Source of the DNA: JANXQG01 sp963719885
GTDB lineage: Bacteria; Planctomycetota; Planctomycetia; Pirellulales; Thermoguttaceae
Assembly (NCBI GenBank): GCA_963719885.1
Contig: CAVRDP010000009.1
Span: 62,001-126,000 of the forward strand
DNA length: 64,000 bases
Direction of reading: 5' to 3'
Shown here one piece after another: positions 1 through 11,460 of the stretch (position 1 is its first letter; each line of letters starts with the position of its first letter). Under the pieces are notes generated by a model. That model was not told the origin of the DNA. It did no database searches and worked only from the letters and a program-made list of their open reading frames with translations. The translations under genes were made by a program, and so were the position numbers.

Positions 1-1
1 G

Positions 2-1276
2 CTAGGACTCTTTCTCTTGGTGATGAATGGGACCTCGGACACACCTGTAGGGAACGCCCTCCGCGGCGTTCCAGATACAGGACATTCGCTAGCTTCCTGG
101 AACGCCACAGAGAGCGTTCCCTACAGCAATCACAGAGCCACCGGAATCGTGCAAAGTCATTTGGCGCGCACCTTCGCGGTGCTATGGCAGACCATCCGGG
201 TGTTTTCGCCGCGCAAAGTGCTTCGCGTGACCTGGGCCATGCGACCGCTGACGGTGCTGGCGTTTACGGCCCTGGTGGCCTTGCCGTGGTATTTGATGAT
301 TTACGTCCGAACCAATGGCGAGTGGCTCGACGTGTTCGTCACCAAGTACAACTTAGGCCCGTTGTTCAAGCCGTTCCTCGGCCACCGCGGTCCGTTCTAT
401 TATCACTTCGTGGTCGTGCTCGTTGGTCTGTTTCCCTGGTCGGTCTTCCTGGGGCCGACGATCGTCAATACCTGCCATGCGATTCGCGCTCGCGGCAAGG
501 ACCTGCCGTCCTACGTCTTCGTCGTCTGTTGGATCGCCGCGTTCTTCGGCTTCTGGTCGACGTGCAGCACCAAGCTGCCGCATTATGTCCTGCCGGCCTA
601 CCCTGCGCTGGCGATGCTGACGGGCTGCTTTCTGCACGCGTGGCTGCAACGGGCCGACGCGGCCGCGGGCTACGTGATGCCCATCGCGACCGGCATTTTC
701 CTGGGCGTGGGCGTGGCTATGCTGGCGGTCTTGCCGCTGGTTACCGCGCGGTATGTTCCCGGCGAACCGATCGTGGCGCTACTCGGCCTGGCGCCGGCGA
801 TAGGCGGCGGTTTGAGTTGGTACTTCCTCGTCCGCGGCCGGCGGCGGTCGTACCTGGCCGCATTCGCCGCGGCCTCGGTGCTCTTCATCACGATGCTCTT
901 TGGCTGGGCGGCGGTCCACGTCGACCGGCATCAGCACTCCCGGCCGCTGATGGAGGAAGTCCGCCGCGATAGTCCGGCCGAGCCGCAGATCGCCGGCTAC
1001 AAGTATTGCGATGCCAGCACCGTCTATTATGCTCGCGGCCCGGTGGCCGAATGCGACGACACGGCCCACCTTCGCAAATTTCTTGACCGGTCGCCGCATC
1101 CCTACGTAGTTACCACCAGTGACGGGTCGAAAGACCTTGAAACCCTTATGCCCGGCCAGTGGCGCGTCGTAGCGCGGCGGCCGCGGTTCCTGGCCAAGGG
1201 TGAGATTGTGGTCCTCGCTCCGCAAGCGTCGGCCACCCGTTTCAGCCGCTGGGACAAAGGGATGGGAAGGTTCTGA
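2..1276 (+). CDS. ArnT/GT39-like membrane glycosyltransferase, C-terminal part (5' end outside window)
   Basis: The frame is open to the left edge, so the gene starts upstream of this window. The visible part is a multi-pass membrane protein. It carries features typical of dolichyl-phosphate-mannose/ArnT-like glycosyltransferases (GT39/GT83 type), such as the FYYH..V and FPWSVF stretch and the KLPHYVLPAYPAL segment. These enzymes move a sugar from a polyprenyl-phosphate donor at the periplasmic face of the membrane. A palindromic repeat (family A, 45-126) lies in frame inside the gene and adds about 27 residues including GNALRGVP and WNATESVPY, which do not look like part of the family. The soluble C-terminal part (from about 960) is less conserved. 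The family call is good; the donor and acceptor are unknown. Confidence 0.75.
   Translation, partial: LGLFLLVMNGTSDTPVGNALRGVPDTGHSLASWNATESVPYSNHRATGIVQSHLARTFAVLWQTIRVFSPRKVLRVTWAMRPLTVLAFTALVALPWYLMIYVRTNGEWLDVFVTKYNLGPLFKPFLGHRGPFYYHFVVVLVGLFPWSVFLGPTIVNTCHAIRARGKDLPSYVFVVCWIAAFFGFWSTCSTKLPHYVLPAYPALAMLTGCFLHAWLQRADAAAGYVMPIATGIFLGVGVAMLAVLPLVTARYVPGEPIVALLGLAPAIGGGLSWYFLVRGRRRSYLAAFAAASVLFITMLFGWAAVHVDRHQHSRPLMEEVRRDSPAEPQIAGYKYCDASTVYYARGPVAECDDTAHLRKFLDRSPHPYVVTTSDGSKDLETLMPGQWRVVARRPRFLAKGEIVVLAPQASATRFSRWDKGMGRF
45..126. repeat. Family A palindromic repeat, in frame inside a glycosyltransferase gene
   Basis: Inverted arms at 45-72 and 99-126 begin CTGTAGGGAACGCC and end GGCGTTCCCTACAG-like, with a 26-base spacer. 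A second family A copy is at 39541-39603. The reading frame passes straight through the element. Confidence 0.85.
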
Positions 1277-1450
1277 ATCGCCGAAACCCATTATTAACCC
1301 GCCTATTCGTGGCATTCTCGTCCAGCCAGATTCGTTGGCTTTCTTTGGACTCCGCCCTGAGACAAATTCCGGAATCAAGCGTTTTGTTGCTTGACAAACG
1401 GTCCAAGTTGGCTCAAAATGATGGTTGCAATATGATGAAAGGGTCGAGTC

Positions 1451-4400
1451 ATGAGTTGGTTTCTTCCTGCTCCGAAACGGGCCAAACGATCGGGACGTTG
1501 CACCGGCAAATCACGACAGAACTCGCTTGGAGTCCCTCCCTACCACCGCCAATTGGTCGTCGAACCGCTTGAAGTGCGGACATTGCTCTCGGCCGTCGTC
1601 CACCTTCCCGCCGGCTGGCAGGCGACGCCGATCGCGGACCCCATATATTTCAGCACCGCTGACGGTGCGGGTTCCACTATCCCCCTGGGCCTAACACCCA
1701 ATCAAATCCGCGGGGCCTATGGCCTGGGCAGCTATACGTCCGGCGTCCTCTCCAATGGGATCAGTTTCGCCGGGATTCCGGGCGATGGCCGCGGCCAGAC
1801 CATCGCCATCGTCGACGCCTACGACGATCCCAACGCGGCCAGCGACCTGAACGCCTTTTCCAGTACATTCGGCCTGCCGACCTTCAACGCCGGCGCCGGC
1901 AGTCCCACTTTCCAGCAGCTCAACGAGTACGGTCAAACGTCGCCGCTGCCGGGCACGGACCCCAACGGCCCGTATCAACTCACCGGGTCGAGCGATTGGG
2001 AACAGGAAGAGTCGCTGGACATCGAGTGGGCGCACGTGATGGCGCCGCTGGCGAACATCATCCTCTTCGAGGCCAACAGCGCCAGCAACGATCTCTTCAC
2101 TGCAGTTCAGACCGCCGCGAGCACGCCCGGCGTGGTCGCGGTCTCAATGAGTTGGGGCGGGGGGGAATTCCCCGGCGAGTCGAGCTATGACGCCACCTAT
2201 TTTACGACCCCGCCGGGCCACGTCGGCGGTTCCGCCACGCTGGGCGGCGCCGGACTGGCGGGCGGCGTGACTTTCCTGGCCAGCGCCGGCGACAGTGGCG
2301 CCTACGCCCCGGGCAGCACCACCATCAGCCCCCAATACCCGGCCTGTTCGCCCAACGTGGTCGCCGTCGGCGGCACGACACTCACCGTGAACGGAAGCAA
2401 CCCAAACTACACGTACGGAAGCGAGTCGGCGTGGGGTAGCGGCACCACCAGCGGCTTCAACGGGGGCGGTGGCGGAGGCATCAGTGAATACGAGAGCCAG
2501 CCCGTCTATCAGAACGGCGTGGTCAGCGCCTTCAGCACCACGCAGCGCACCTATCCCGACGTTACCGCCGACGCCGACCCGGAGACGGGCGTACCCATCT
2601 ACGATTCCTGGGACTTCGGCGCTTCGACCCCCTGGCTTGATGGCTACGAGGGCGGCACGAGCCTCGCCTGCCCGATGTGGGCGGGCATCATCACCATCAC
2701 CAATGAAGGCCGGGCAATCGCCGGGGCTGGTTCGCTCGACGGCCCCAGCGAGACTCTGCCGACACTCTACAAGCTGCCGGCCGCCGACTTCCACGACATT
2801 ACCAGCGGCAACAACGGTTATGCCGCCGGGTCGGGCTACGACCTGGCCAGCGGCATCGGCAGCCCCGTCGGCAATCTGCTCGTCCCCGGATTGGTCAACT
2901 ACACTCCCCCTCCAGGCGCGCCAAACCTGGTCTCGCCGGGCGCCAGCAGCGCCCCGGACCGGTGCTGGCCTCCACCAGCCAGACGCTGACTTGGAGCCCT
3001 GCGGGCGGCGCCGCCAGCTACGGCGTATACGTCGAGGACACGGGCAGCGGCACCCTTGTTTACGACAACCCTGCGGTGGGCGACGTGACGTCGTGGCGCT
3101 GCCGGCCGGAACGCTGGTCGCGGGCCAGAGCTATGCCTGGAACGCCACCGCCACCAGCGGCAGCGGCACCAGCCCCTATTCCTCCGCCCTGTATTTCCAG
3201 GTGAGTGGCACCGCTAACGTTCTGGGTGCGGATTTCAATGTCGCGGGCAGCACCGTCAATTGGCAACAGGAAACCTCCACTTCGCCAGGCTTCTTGCTGA
3301 TCAAGGCAGCCCAAGGTGACGACACCAGCAGCCTTCTTCCCTCCAATATGTCCGCCGCGCCTGCCGTCACAAGCAGCTTCACGTTCGGCGTTTCCGACTT
3401 TGCCGATCCTGACGAATACGCGAATCCGTCAAACAAGGTCACCAATCCAAGCAACGCTGCCCAGGTCACCGCTGACGCACAGGCAGCGGCCAATTCGTTC
3501 TATAATATTGCCCAGTCGTACCTGACAGCGGGCTACCTCTCGCCCGCTCTGGTCTTGGCCGACGAGGCAGGCCAAGGCGGGTTCAACAGTCCCGGCGATT
3601 CCATTTCCGGATATCCCAAGTGGACTTGGTCGGAGATCGCGGAATGGGTTGCCGCATGGACCACGCAATTGCAGCAGGATGCCCCGATCCTGAAGGCGCC
3701 GATCCTTTATATGTCGCAGACGTACGCCGCGAACATCAGTCCGCAGCTCATCGACGGCTTCTTGTCCGCGCCGGTTTCTTACCCGCTGTGGATCGTGGAC
3801 ACCAACAATAGCCCGAATGTCTCTCCCAGCCCGTCGATTGGCGCCTGGCCGACTTGGGCGATCGAGCAATACGACCAGACTGGAGTTACACCTCCCGGCA
3901 ATTTGGATGTGCTGAATTCGTCCGCTACGTTAAGTTCGCTGGAAATTGGCGCGACGACGCTGGCGGCGCCGGTACTGAGCGGGCCGGGCACCAGCACCAG
4001 TCCGGGGCCGACGGTCATCGGCACAGAGCCAGACGTTCCAGTGGGACCAGGTCACCGGCGCCACCAGCTACCAACTCGAATTGCAGAACGTGACGGCCGG
4101 CACGGGGATAACCAGCTACACGGTCTTCGGCGGATCGACCACGAGCGACACGCTGAGCGGGCTCATCGCCGGCGACACCTATGCGTGGTTCCTGTATGCC
4201 TACGACGGCGCCGTCGTGAGTCCGCCCTCCGCGACGTACTATTTCACCGCGCAAACGATCCCGTCGGCGCCGGTCCTGAGCGCGCCGGGAAACAGTACGA
4301 GTCCGGGACCGACGGTCAGCGGCACGAGCCAGACGTTCCAGTGGGGCCAGGTTGGCAACGCCACCAGCTACCAGCTCGACTTGCAGAACGTGACGGCCGG

Positions 4401-6637
4401 CACGCCGATTACGGACTTCACGATCTCCAGCGGTGCGACCACCAGCGACACGCTGAGCGGGCTCACCACCGGAGACACCTATGCGTGGTACATGTATGCC
4501 TTCGACGGCGCCGCCCAGAGTCCGCCCTCCGCGACCTACTACTTCACGATCCAGGCGACCGTGGCGGCCCCGGTCCTGATCGGGCCGGGGAGCACCACCA
4601 CTCCGGGACCGACTGTCATTGGCACGAGCCAGACATTCCAGTGGGACCAGTTTACCAACGCCACCAGCTACTTGGTGGAGTTGCAGAATGTGACGACCGG
4701 CACGGGGTTGACGGGCTACCCGGTCCCCGGCGGTACGACCACGAGCGACACGATCAGCGGGCTCACTGCCGGCGATACCTACGCCTGGTTCATGTACGCC
4801 TACGACGGCTCCGTCGCAAGTTTGCCCTCCCCGCTGTACTACCTGACGATTCAACCGATCGTGGCAACTCCGGTCCTGAGCGCCCGGGCAGCAGCGCCAG
4901 CCCGGGACCGACGGTTAGCAGCAGCAGCCAGACGTTCCAGTGGGACCAGGTGACCAACGCCACCGGCTACCTGATCGACCTGCAGGACGTGACGGCCGAC
5001 ACGCCGATAACGACCAACCCGGTCAACGGCGGCGCGACCACCAGTGACACGCTTGGCGGGCTCAGTGCCGGCGACACCTACGAGTGGTACATGTATGCCT
5101 ACGACGGCCTCAGCGTGAGTTGGGCCTCCACGCCCTACTACTTCACGGTCCAATCGAACGGTCCGGCGCCGGCGGTTACGGCGGTTGGTCCCACGGTGGG
5201 GTCGACGGCGGGCGGTTCGACGGTCACGATCACGGGCACGAACCTGACCGGCGCCACGGCGGTCGATTTCGGCGGCACCGCGGCGACGATTACCAGCGAC
5301 ACCGCCACGCAGATCACGGCCACGAGCCCGGCCGGAGTGGCGGGCACGGTTGACGTGACGGTAACGACGCCTGCCGGCACGTCCGCCAAGTCGTCGGCCG
5401 ATCAATTCACGTACGGGGCGGTCCTCACGGTGTCGACCTCGGCCGCCGCCAACGCGCATTACAAGGCGGGCAGCAGTGTCCCCATCACGCTCACTTTCGA
5501 CACGGCGGTCCAAGTGAGCGGCACGCCGCAACTCACGCTCAACGACGGCGGACTGGCCACGTACGCCAGCGGCAGCGGCACAGCGAAGCTCACCTTTACC
5601 TATCTGGTGGCGGCGGGGCAGAATACGGCCGACCTGGACTACGCTTCGACCACCGCACTGGTAGTACCCAACGGCGGGGGCATCGAGGATCTGGCGGGCA
5701 ACGTGCTGCCGCTGACGCTTCCGCCCACCGGCACCGACGGCCTGGCGGCGAAGAATATTGTCATCGATACCACGGCGCCAACGGTGACGACGGTATCTTC
5801 CACAAAGGCCGCTGGAACGTACGGGGTCGGGACGGCGATCCCCATCACCGTCACCTTCAGCGAGCGGGTCACGGTTACGGGAACGCCAAAGTTGACGCTG
5901 AATGCGGGCAGCGGCGCGGTGGCGACCTACACCAGCGTCAGCGGCGATTCGCTCACGTTCACCTACACGGTGGCGGCCAAGCAGAGCACGGCGGACCTGG
6001 ACTATGCCTCGACCGCTGCGCTGGCGCTCAACGGCGGGAGCATCAAGGACCTGGCGGGCAATGTGCCGACCCTCACGCTTCCAGCCACCGGCACGGACGG
6101 CCTGTGGGCGGAGAAGATCGTCATCAATACCACGCCGCCAACGGTGAAGACGGTATCTTCCACAAAGGCCGCTGGCACGTACGCGGTCGGGACGGTGATC
6201 CCCATCACCGTCACCTTCAGCAAGCCGGTCGCGGTGACGGGAACGCCGAAGTTGACGCTGAATGCGGGCAAGGGCGCGGCGGCCACCTACACCAGCGGCA
6301 GCGGTACGGCGACACTCCTGTTCACCTACACGGTGGCGGCGAAGCAGAACACGACGGACCTGGACTACGCCTCGACCGCCGCGCGAGCGCGCTCAACGGC
6401 GGGAGCATCAAGGACCTGACGGGCAATGTGGCGACCCTCACGCTTCCGGCAACGCGCACGGACGGCCTGGCGGCGGAGAAGATCGTCATCAACACAAAGG
6501 CGGCGGCCAACATTTCGCAAGCCAGCGCCGCGGCGGCCTCGGCCGGCGGCCCCAATGCCCTGTACACGGACCTGGCGATCTCGCAGCTTTACGGGAACAA
6601 CGACGCCAAGAAGGCGCTGTGGTTCGACGTAAAGTAA
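1451..6637 (+). CDS. Giant secreted protein: S53 (sedolisin) peptidase + GH25 lysozyme-like domain + Fn3/IPT/Ig-like repeats; five frameshifts
   Basis: The N-terminus has the planctomycete LEPR-XLL-type motif (LEVRTLLSA, residues 40-48). Residues about 75-480 form an S53 serine-carboxyl peptidase with E186, D190, D281 and S404 in GGTSLACP, followed by the GYDLASGIGSP calcium-site region. Next comes a GH25-like muramidase domain (about 3220-3930: GFLLIKAAQG, LWIVDTN, WAIEQYD). Then four Fn3-like repeats of about 95 residues (about 3960-5155), an IPT/TIG domain (about 5160-5430), and three to four Ig-like repeats starting SSTKAAGTY. The frame changes near 2955, 3095, 4022, 4885 and 6385. The product continues smoothly in another frame each time, so I give one gene. 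Export and action on peptidoglycan or extracellular protein are inferred from the domains. Confidence 0.8.
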
Positions 6638-7703
6638 AGTGTTGGGGTCCGAATCTGCTTTGGGCTCGGCCTTCGGCGTCAGTTGCTCTTTAGCGGAATG
6701 GAGTAAACCGCGGATTTCGCGGTGAACGCGGATGTTTCGGATGAATTCAAATCTTAGTGCTAGTATCGTTTTATCCGCGGTATCTGCGTAATCCGCGGTT
6801 CATCATTTCAGACGGCTAAACAGCTACCGGCGTCGGAACTTTGGCTTTGCCCGGTCGATGCTTTCGTCTCGTCGCATGCCGGTGCCAATGTGCGCACTTT
6901 CACCACAAAGAAGGGGCTTTTCTTGCTTTTTTGCTGTTCGCTTTCCGCTGAATTCCAAAACAATGCAAATCGTTTCAGACAATTGGCTTGCGACCCAATC
7001 GCGCCCGCCTCGGCGGTTACAACTGTATCATTCTCCGTTCTCCTACGTATTATTCGTAGACGAAACGAGCGCAAATCCACAGTCCGCTTCCTAGCGGCTT
7101 GAATGTCGCTCTCGAAAATTCGAAACAGCGCTCGGCGTAGCGAACCGGGGGCGATCCTGGGCGCGCCGAGGAACGTCGCCCCCCCGTACTGTGCGCCAAA
7201 CGCACAATTCCAGGCGAGACCCTGCGCAGAGGCTATGCCGAAATTTTTCCCGATTATTTGTTTGGCGCACGGCCCAGCGTGCGGCGGGTTGAGTCGCGAA
7301 TTTTTGCCAAAAACCGTGCCGACGACTTGGCAGCGGCGGTCCATGACGTTGCCCGGCCAAGGAAGTCGCTAAATTCGGTTTTATCGAGGGTTTACTGGGT
7401 TTTCCCAGAAAAATTTCCGGCGGAGGATGCGAATTTGGACCACACTGTGCTAGACCAAGATTTTTTTGTTGAATGCGCGAACACCCTTTACAACGACGTG
7501 GCAATTTGGCGACTTTAGAGGAACAACAACGCGAATATGATAATTTCTTGGACGGAAGTCTTTGAATGGCAAGCAGTTAGGTCGTTGCCTCCGCGGTCCG
7601 TGAAAAATCCAGCTTGACTCCGGGCGAGACCGTGCGATTATTATCAAGAACAGTTGCTAAAAATCGTTGCCGGCCAGTCCGGCAGTCTCAAACGGAGTTC
7701 GGC
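6638..7703. other. Gene-free region, about 1.07 kb
   Basis: No open frame here looks like a protein. The region holds one degenerate inverted repeat (family K, 6705-6800) and then base composition more AT-rich than the flanking genes. A small hairpin (CTACG..CGTAG, near 7044-7061) is visible but lacks the T-run of a terminator. The promoter of the PQQ-like gene at 7704 presumably lies in its right part; no convincing -35/-10 pair was picked out. Confidence 0.6.
6705..6800. repeat. Family K inverted repeat
   Basis: Imperfect inverted arms at 6705-6733 (AAACCGCGGATTTCGCGG...) and 6773-6800 (...TAATCCGCGGTT) face each other across a 39-base AT-rich spacer, just after the stop of the giant S53 gene. 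Confidence 0.7.
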
Positions 7704-9886
7704 ATGAAATGTGTATTGACCCGGCTAGGCGGGTTTTGGCTGGCGGGCCTGATCTGGGCGGTCTCGGCCTTTGGCGGCGATTGGGCCGCCTGGCGCGGAC
7801 CGTACCAGAACGGCGTGTCGCTGGAAACGGGCCTTACCAGTTCCACCAAGAACATTCTCTGGCGGATCCCCTACGGCGGCCGCTCGACGCCGGTCATCGC
7901 CAATGGCCGCCTGTTCGCCATCAACCTTTGCGGCAAAGGCGTCACCGAAGAGGAGCAAGTCTTCGCCCTGGATGCCGCGACCGGCAAGGACCTCTGGCAC
8001 TACAAGTTCAACTGCTTCCATACCGACGTGCCCAACAGCCGCGTCGGCTGGGCCAGCCTGGCCGTCGATCCCGAGACCGGCAATGTCTATGCCAACGGCG
8101 TGCAGGGCCTCTTGCTCTGCCTGGACCGCGATGGCAAGCTCCTCTGGTCCAAGTCGTCGACTGAGCTCTTCGGCCGCATTAGCGGCTACGGCGGACGGAC
8201 TTATACCCCGCTCATCGATGAAAACCGCGTGATCGTGGCCTTCAACAATTCCAGCTTCGGTTCGCATGCCGTGGGGGCCCATCGCTTCCTGGCCCTGGAC
8301 AAAAAGACGGGCGAGATCCTCTGGTGGAGCGCCCCGGGCGGCAAGCCGGAGGATCCCACCTACTCCAATCCCGTGGTGGCCGTCATCAACGGCCAGCGAC
8401 TGATCATCGCCGGCAATGCCGACGGCGGCCTGTACGCCGTCAAGGCCCGCACGGGGGAAAAGGTCTGGGGGTTCGCGGCCAGCCAACGCGGACTGAACTC
8501 TGCGCCGGTGGTCGACGGCTATCGCGTCTACATCACGCACAGTGAAGAGAACTATGACAGCACCTTGATGGGCCGCGTGGTCTGCATCGACGGCCGCGGG
8601 CATGGTGACGTGACCAAGACCCACGAATTGTGGCGCTGCGACGGCATCGACGCCGGCTTCGCCTCCCCGCTCTTGCACGGCGGGCGGCTATACGTGATGA
8701 GCAATAGCGGCGTTTTGCACTGCTTCGACGCCGTCAGCGGCAAGAAGCACTGGCAGTTCGTCGCCGGACGCATCGGCAAAGGCTCGCCCGTCTGGGCCGA
8801 CGGCAAGATCTATCTCACCACGGCCAACGGCACATTTGTCATCCTGGAAGACAAGGGCGACTCCTGCGAGAAGATCGATGCCATCGACTTCAACACGGGC
8901 GGCGAAGAGGGCATCGAAATCTTCGGTTCGCCGGCAATCTCCGACGGCCGCATCGCCTTCTTCACCACGACCGAAATGATCTGCTTCGGCAAGCAGGACG
9001 CCAGTCCGCAAACCGTGGCCGCCGAAAAGCTGCCGGACGAGGCCGCCCCGGAGAAAGAGCCCGCCGCGCTGGCGATCCGGCCGGCGGAGGTCTTGCTCAG
9101 GCCCGGCGAGAGCGTGAAATTTCACGTCATTGCCTACGATCGGCACGGCTGCCGGATCGGCCCGGCCGATGCGAAGTGCACGTTTCCGCTGAAGCTCGGC
9201 ACGGTCGATACCGAAGGTCAGTTTGTCGCCGGCGGGCACGGCGGCATCGGCGAAGTGCGGGCCGAAATGGGCAAACTCGTCGGCACGGCCCGCGTGCGGG
9301 TCGTTCCCGAGTTGCCGATCAGCGAGGACTTCGAGTCGTTCAAGGACGGCGGCCTGATTGGCTGGTGGGTCGGCGTTTCCAAGGCGAAGTACGCGATCGA
9401 GACCCGCGACGGCTCCAAGGTCTTGAAGAAGCTGCACGACGACAAGGGGCCGATCTTCAATCGCTCGCTGGGCTTCATCACGCCGCCGCTGCCCGCCGGC
9501 TACACGATCGAGGCCGACGTGATGGGAGTCCAGGAGGGCCGCCGCCGGGGCGACGTGGGCCTGACCAATTCTCGCTACGTGCTGGAACTCTACGGCAGCG
9601 GAAAGAGGTTGCGGGTCTTTGTCCTGGATGCCCGGCCCGCGGTTCGAGAAGAAGATCGAGTTCCCCTGGGCTGCCGGCACCTGGTACCGCATGAAGTTCA
9701 AAGTCGAGGTCGTCGATAACCAGGGCAAGATCTACGCCAAGGTTTGGCCCCGCAACGAGGCCGAGCCCAAGGAGTGGACCCTCGAGGCCGTCGATCCGCA
9801 GCCCAACTATGAAGGCGCCGCCGGGATCTATGCCAACAGCACCATGGCGCCACTTGTATTTAGATAACATCAAGGTTTACCGGTAA
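7704..9886 (+). CDS. Secreted PQQ-like beta-propeller protein with C-terminal DUF1080-like sandwich domain; two frameshifts
   Basis: Signal peptide residues 1-25 (MKCVLTRLGGFWLAGL..). The start of the mature part, WAAWRGPYQNGVS, is the usual opening of planctomycete PQQ-like repeat proteins. Repeated blades with ALDAATGK, ALDKKTGE and FDAVSGK motifs run to about residue 435. They form a beta-propeller that resembles quinoprotein dehydrogenases and BamB but has no evident catalytic site. The C-terminal part (from about residue 535: ISEDFESF...GWW) looks like a concanavalin-type DUF1080 fold. The frame changes near 9640 and again near 9855; reading through both gives an end ...DNIKVYR at 9886. 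The next PQQ-like gene starts 11 bases later, so the two probably form one operon. Likely a periplasmic scaffold or binding protein. Confidence 0.8.
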
Positions 9887-9897
9887 ACGACACCAAC

Positions 9898-11332
9898 ATG
9901 AAACGCAACATTTTCCTCGCCTTTGCTCTCCTGCCGCTGGCGGCTTCGCCCGCCTTCCCCGCCGATTGGCACATGTGGGGCGGCACGCCGCAGCGCAACA
10001 TGATCAACACCGTGGAAAAGAACATCCCCGACACGTTGGGACGTCACCACGGGCAGGAACATCAAGTGGGTTGTCCCAACTCGGCTCGCAGTCGTTCGGC
10101 AATCCCGTGGTCGCCGGCGGCAAGATCTTCGTCGGCACCAACAACCAGTCCCAGCGCCAGCCCAAGGTCAAGGGCGACAAGGGCGTCGTGATGTGCTTCC
10201 GCGAGGCCGACGGCAAGTTCCTCTGGCAGAACGTTCACGACAAGCTCGCCTCGGGCCGCGTGAACGACTGGCCCAAGCAGGGCATCTGCTCGACGTGCAA
10301 CGTCGACGGCAACCGCGTCTACTACGTCAGCAACCGCTGCGAACTGGTCTGCGCCGACGTCGATGGCCTGAACGATGGCAGCGGGGCACCCGGTACTCCG
10401 GGTCAGCGGCAAGATTCTCTGGAAGCTCGACATGATGAAGGAACTGGGCGTCTTCCCCCACAACATGTCGGCCAGCTCGCCCAATATCGACGGCGAGCTG
10501 CTCTACGTCGTCACCAGCAACGGCGTCGATGAAAGCCACATCGTCATCCCCTCGCCCGACGCCCCCAGCTTCATCGCCGTGAACAAAATGTCGGGCGACG
10601 TCGTCTGGGACAAAGTTGGTCCGGGCGACAAAATCCAGCACGGCCAATGGTCCAGCCCGGCCATCGGCGTGATCGGCGGCGTGAAACAGGTCATTTTCCC
10701 GGGCGGCGACGGGCGGCTGTACGCCTATGAGCCGGAGACCGGCAAGGAACTCTGGAGTTTCCAGTGCAACCCCGAGGGTACGGTCTGGAAGCTCGGCGGG
10801 CGGGGCACGCGCAATAACCTGATTGCCACGCCCGTGATCTACAACGACCGCGTTTTCATTGCTATGGGTCAGGACCCCGAGCACGGCGAGGGGCCCGGCC
10901 ACCTGTACGCCGTCGACGCTACGCAGCGCGGCGACATCACGCAAGACCGGACTTGTCTGGCGCAACGACGAAGTGAATCGTGGCCTGGCCACCGTATCGA
11001 TCTTCGACAACATCCTCTATCACTGCGACCTCTCCGGCAACTTCCGCGCGATCGATCCCGCAACCGGCAAGGTCCTCTGGAAGCACGACATGGGCTCGGC
11101 CGTCTGGAGCTCGCCGTATTATGTCGACGGCAAGGTCTTCATGGGCGACGAGGATGGCCACGTGGTGGTTTTCGCCGCTGGCAACGAGAAGAAGATCCTC
11201 AACACGATCGATATGGGCGGCTCCGTCTACACCACGCCCGTCGCGGCCAATGGCGTGCTGTACATCAGCACGCGGGAGAAGCTCTATGCTATCCAACAGG
11301 GCGCGTCGTGCGACGTGAAGAAGGTGAACTGA
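9898..11332 (+). CDS. Secreted PQQ-like beta-propeller protein; about four frameshifts
   Basis: Signal peptide residues 1-22 (MKRNIFLAFALLPLAASPAFP) and the typical opening DWHMWGGTPQRNM. Blades carry EADGKFLWQN, ETGKELWSF and ATGKVLWKH motifs, as in BamB/PQQ-type propellers. CSTCNVDGNRVYYVSNRC includes three cysteines that could bind metal or form a disulfide. The frame changes near 10040, 10072, 10400 and 10945. The third shift falls exactly on a short palindrome (family D, 10383-10404). No enzymatic residues are recognised. This gene follows a related PQQ protein by 11 bases. Four breaks in 1.4 kb is the worst case in the window, so real decay cannot be excluded. Confidence 0.7.
10383..10404. 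repeat. Family D short palindrome inside a PQQ-like gene
   Basis: The core ACCCGGTACTCCGGGT (10388-10403) sits at a point where the coding frame also changes. Other family D copies are at 31344, 41484, 44033 and 63666. Confidence 0.7.
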
Positions 11333-11334
11333 TG

Positions 11335-11439
11335 GTAGGGTGGGACAAGCTCGCGCAGCGCAGCGCCGGCCCACCATGATCCGGCACAAAGCACAAATTG
11401 GTGGGCCGGCGCTCGCTACGCGATCTTGTCCCACCCTAC
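11335..11439. repeat. Family E palindromic repeat, terminator-like position
   Basis: Long inverted arms start GTAGGGTGGGACAAGCTCGC and end GATCTTGTCCCACCCTAC, inner parts matching CGCCGGCCCACC/GGTGGGCCGGCG. It lies three bases after the stop of the PQQ gene and could fold on RNA into a strong hairpin. A second copy is at 24080-24182. Confidence 0.85.
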
Positions 11440-11460
11440 AATTGCCCAAAAGGTAAACTA

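Noticed and set aside
9619..10191. Programmed frameshifting in the PQQ-like genes
   Set aside because: The shift points have no slippery heptamer and differ from gene to gene; sequencing error or decay is simpler.
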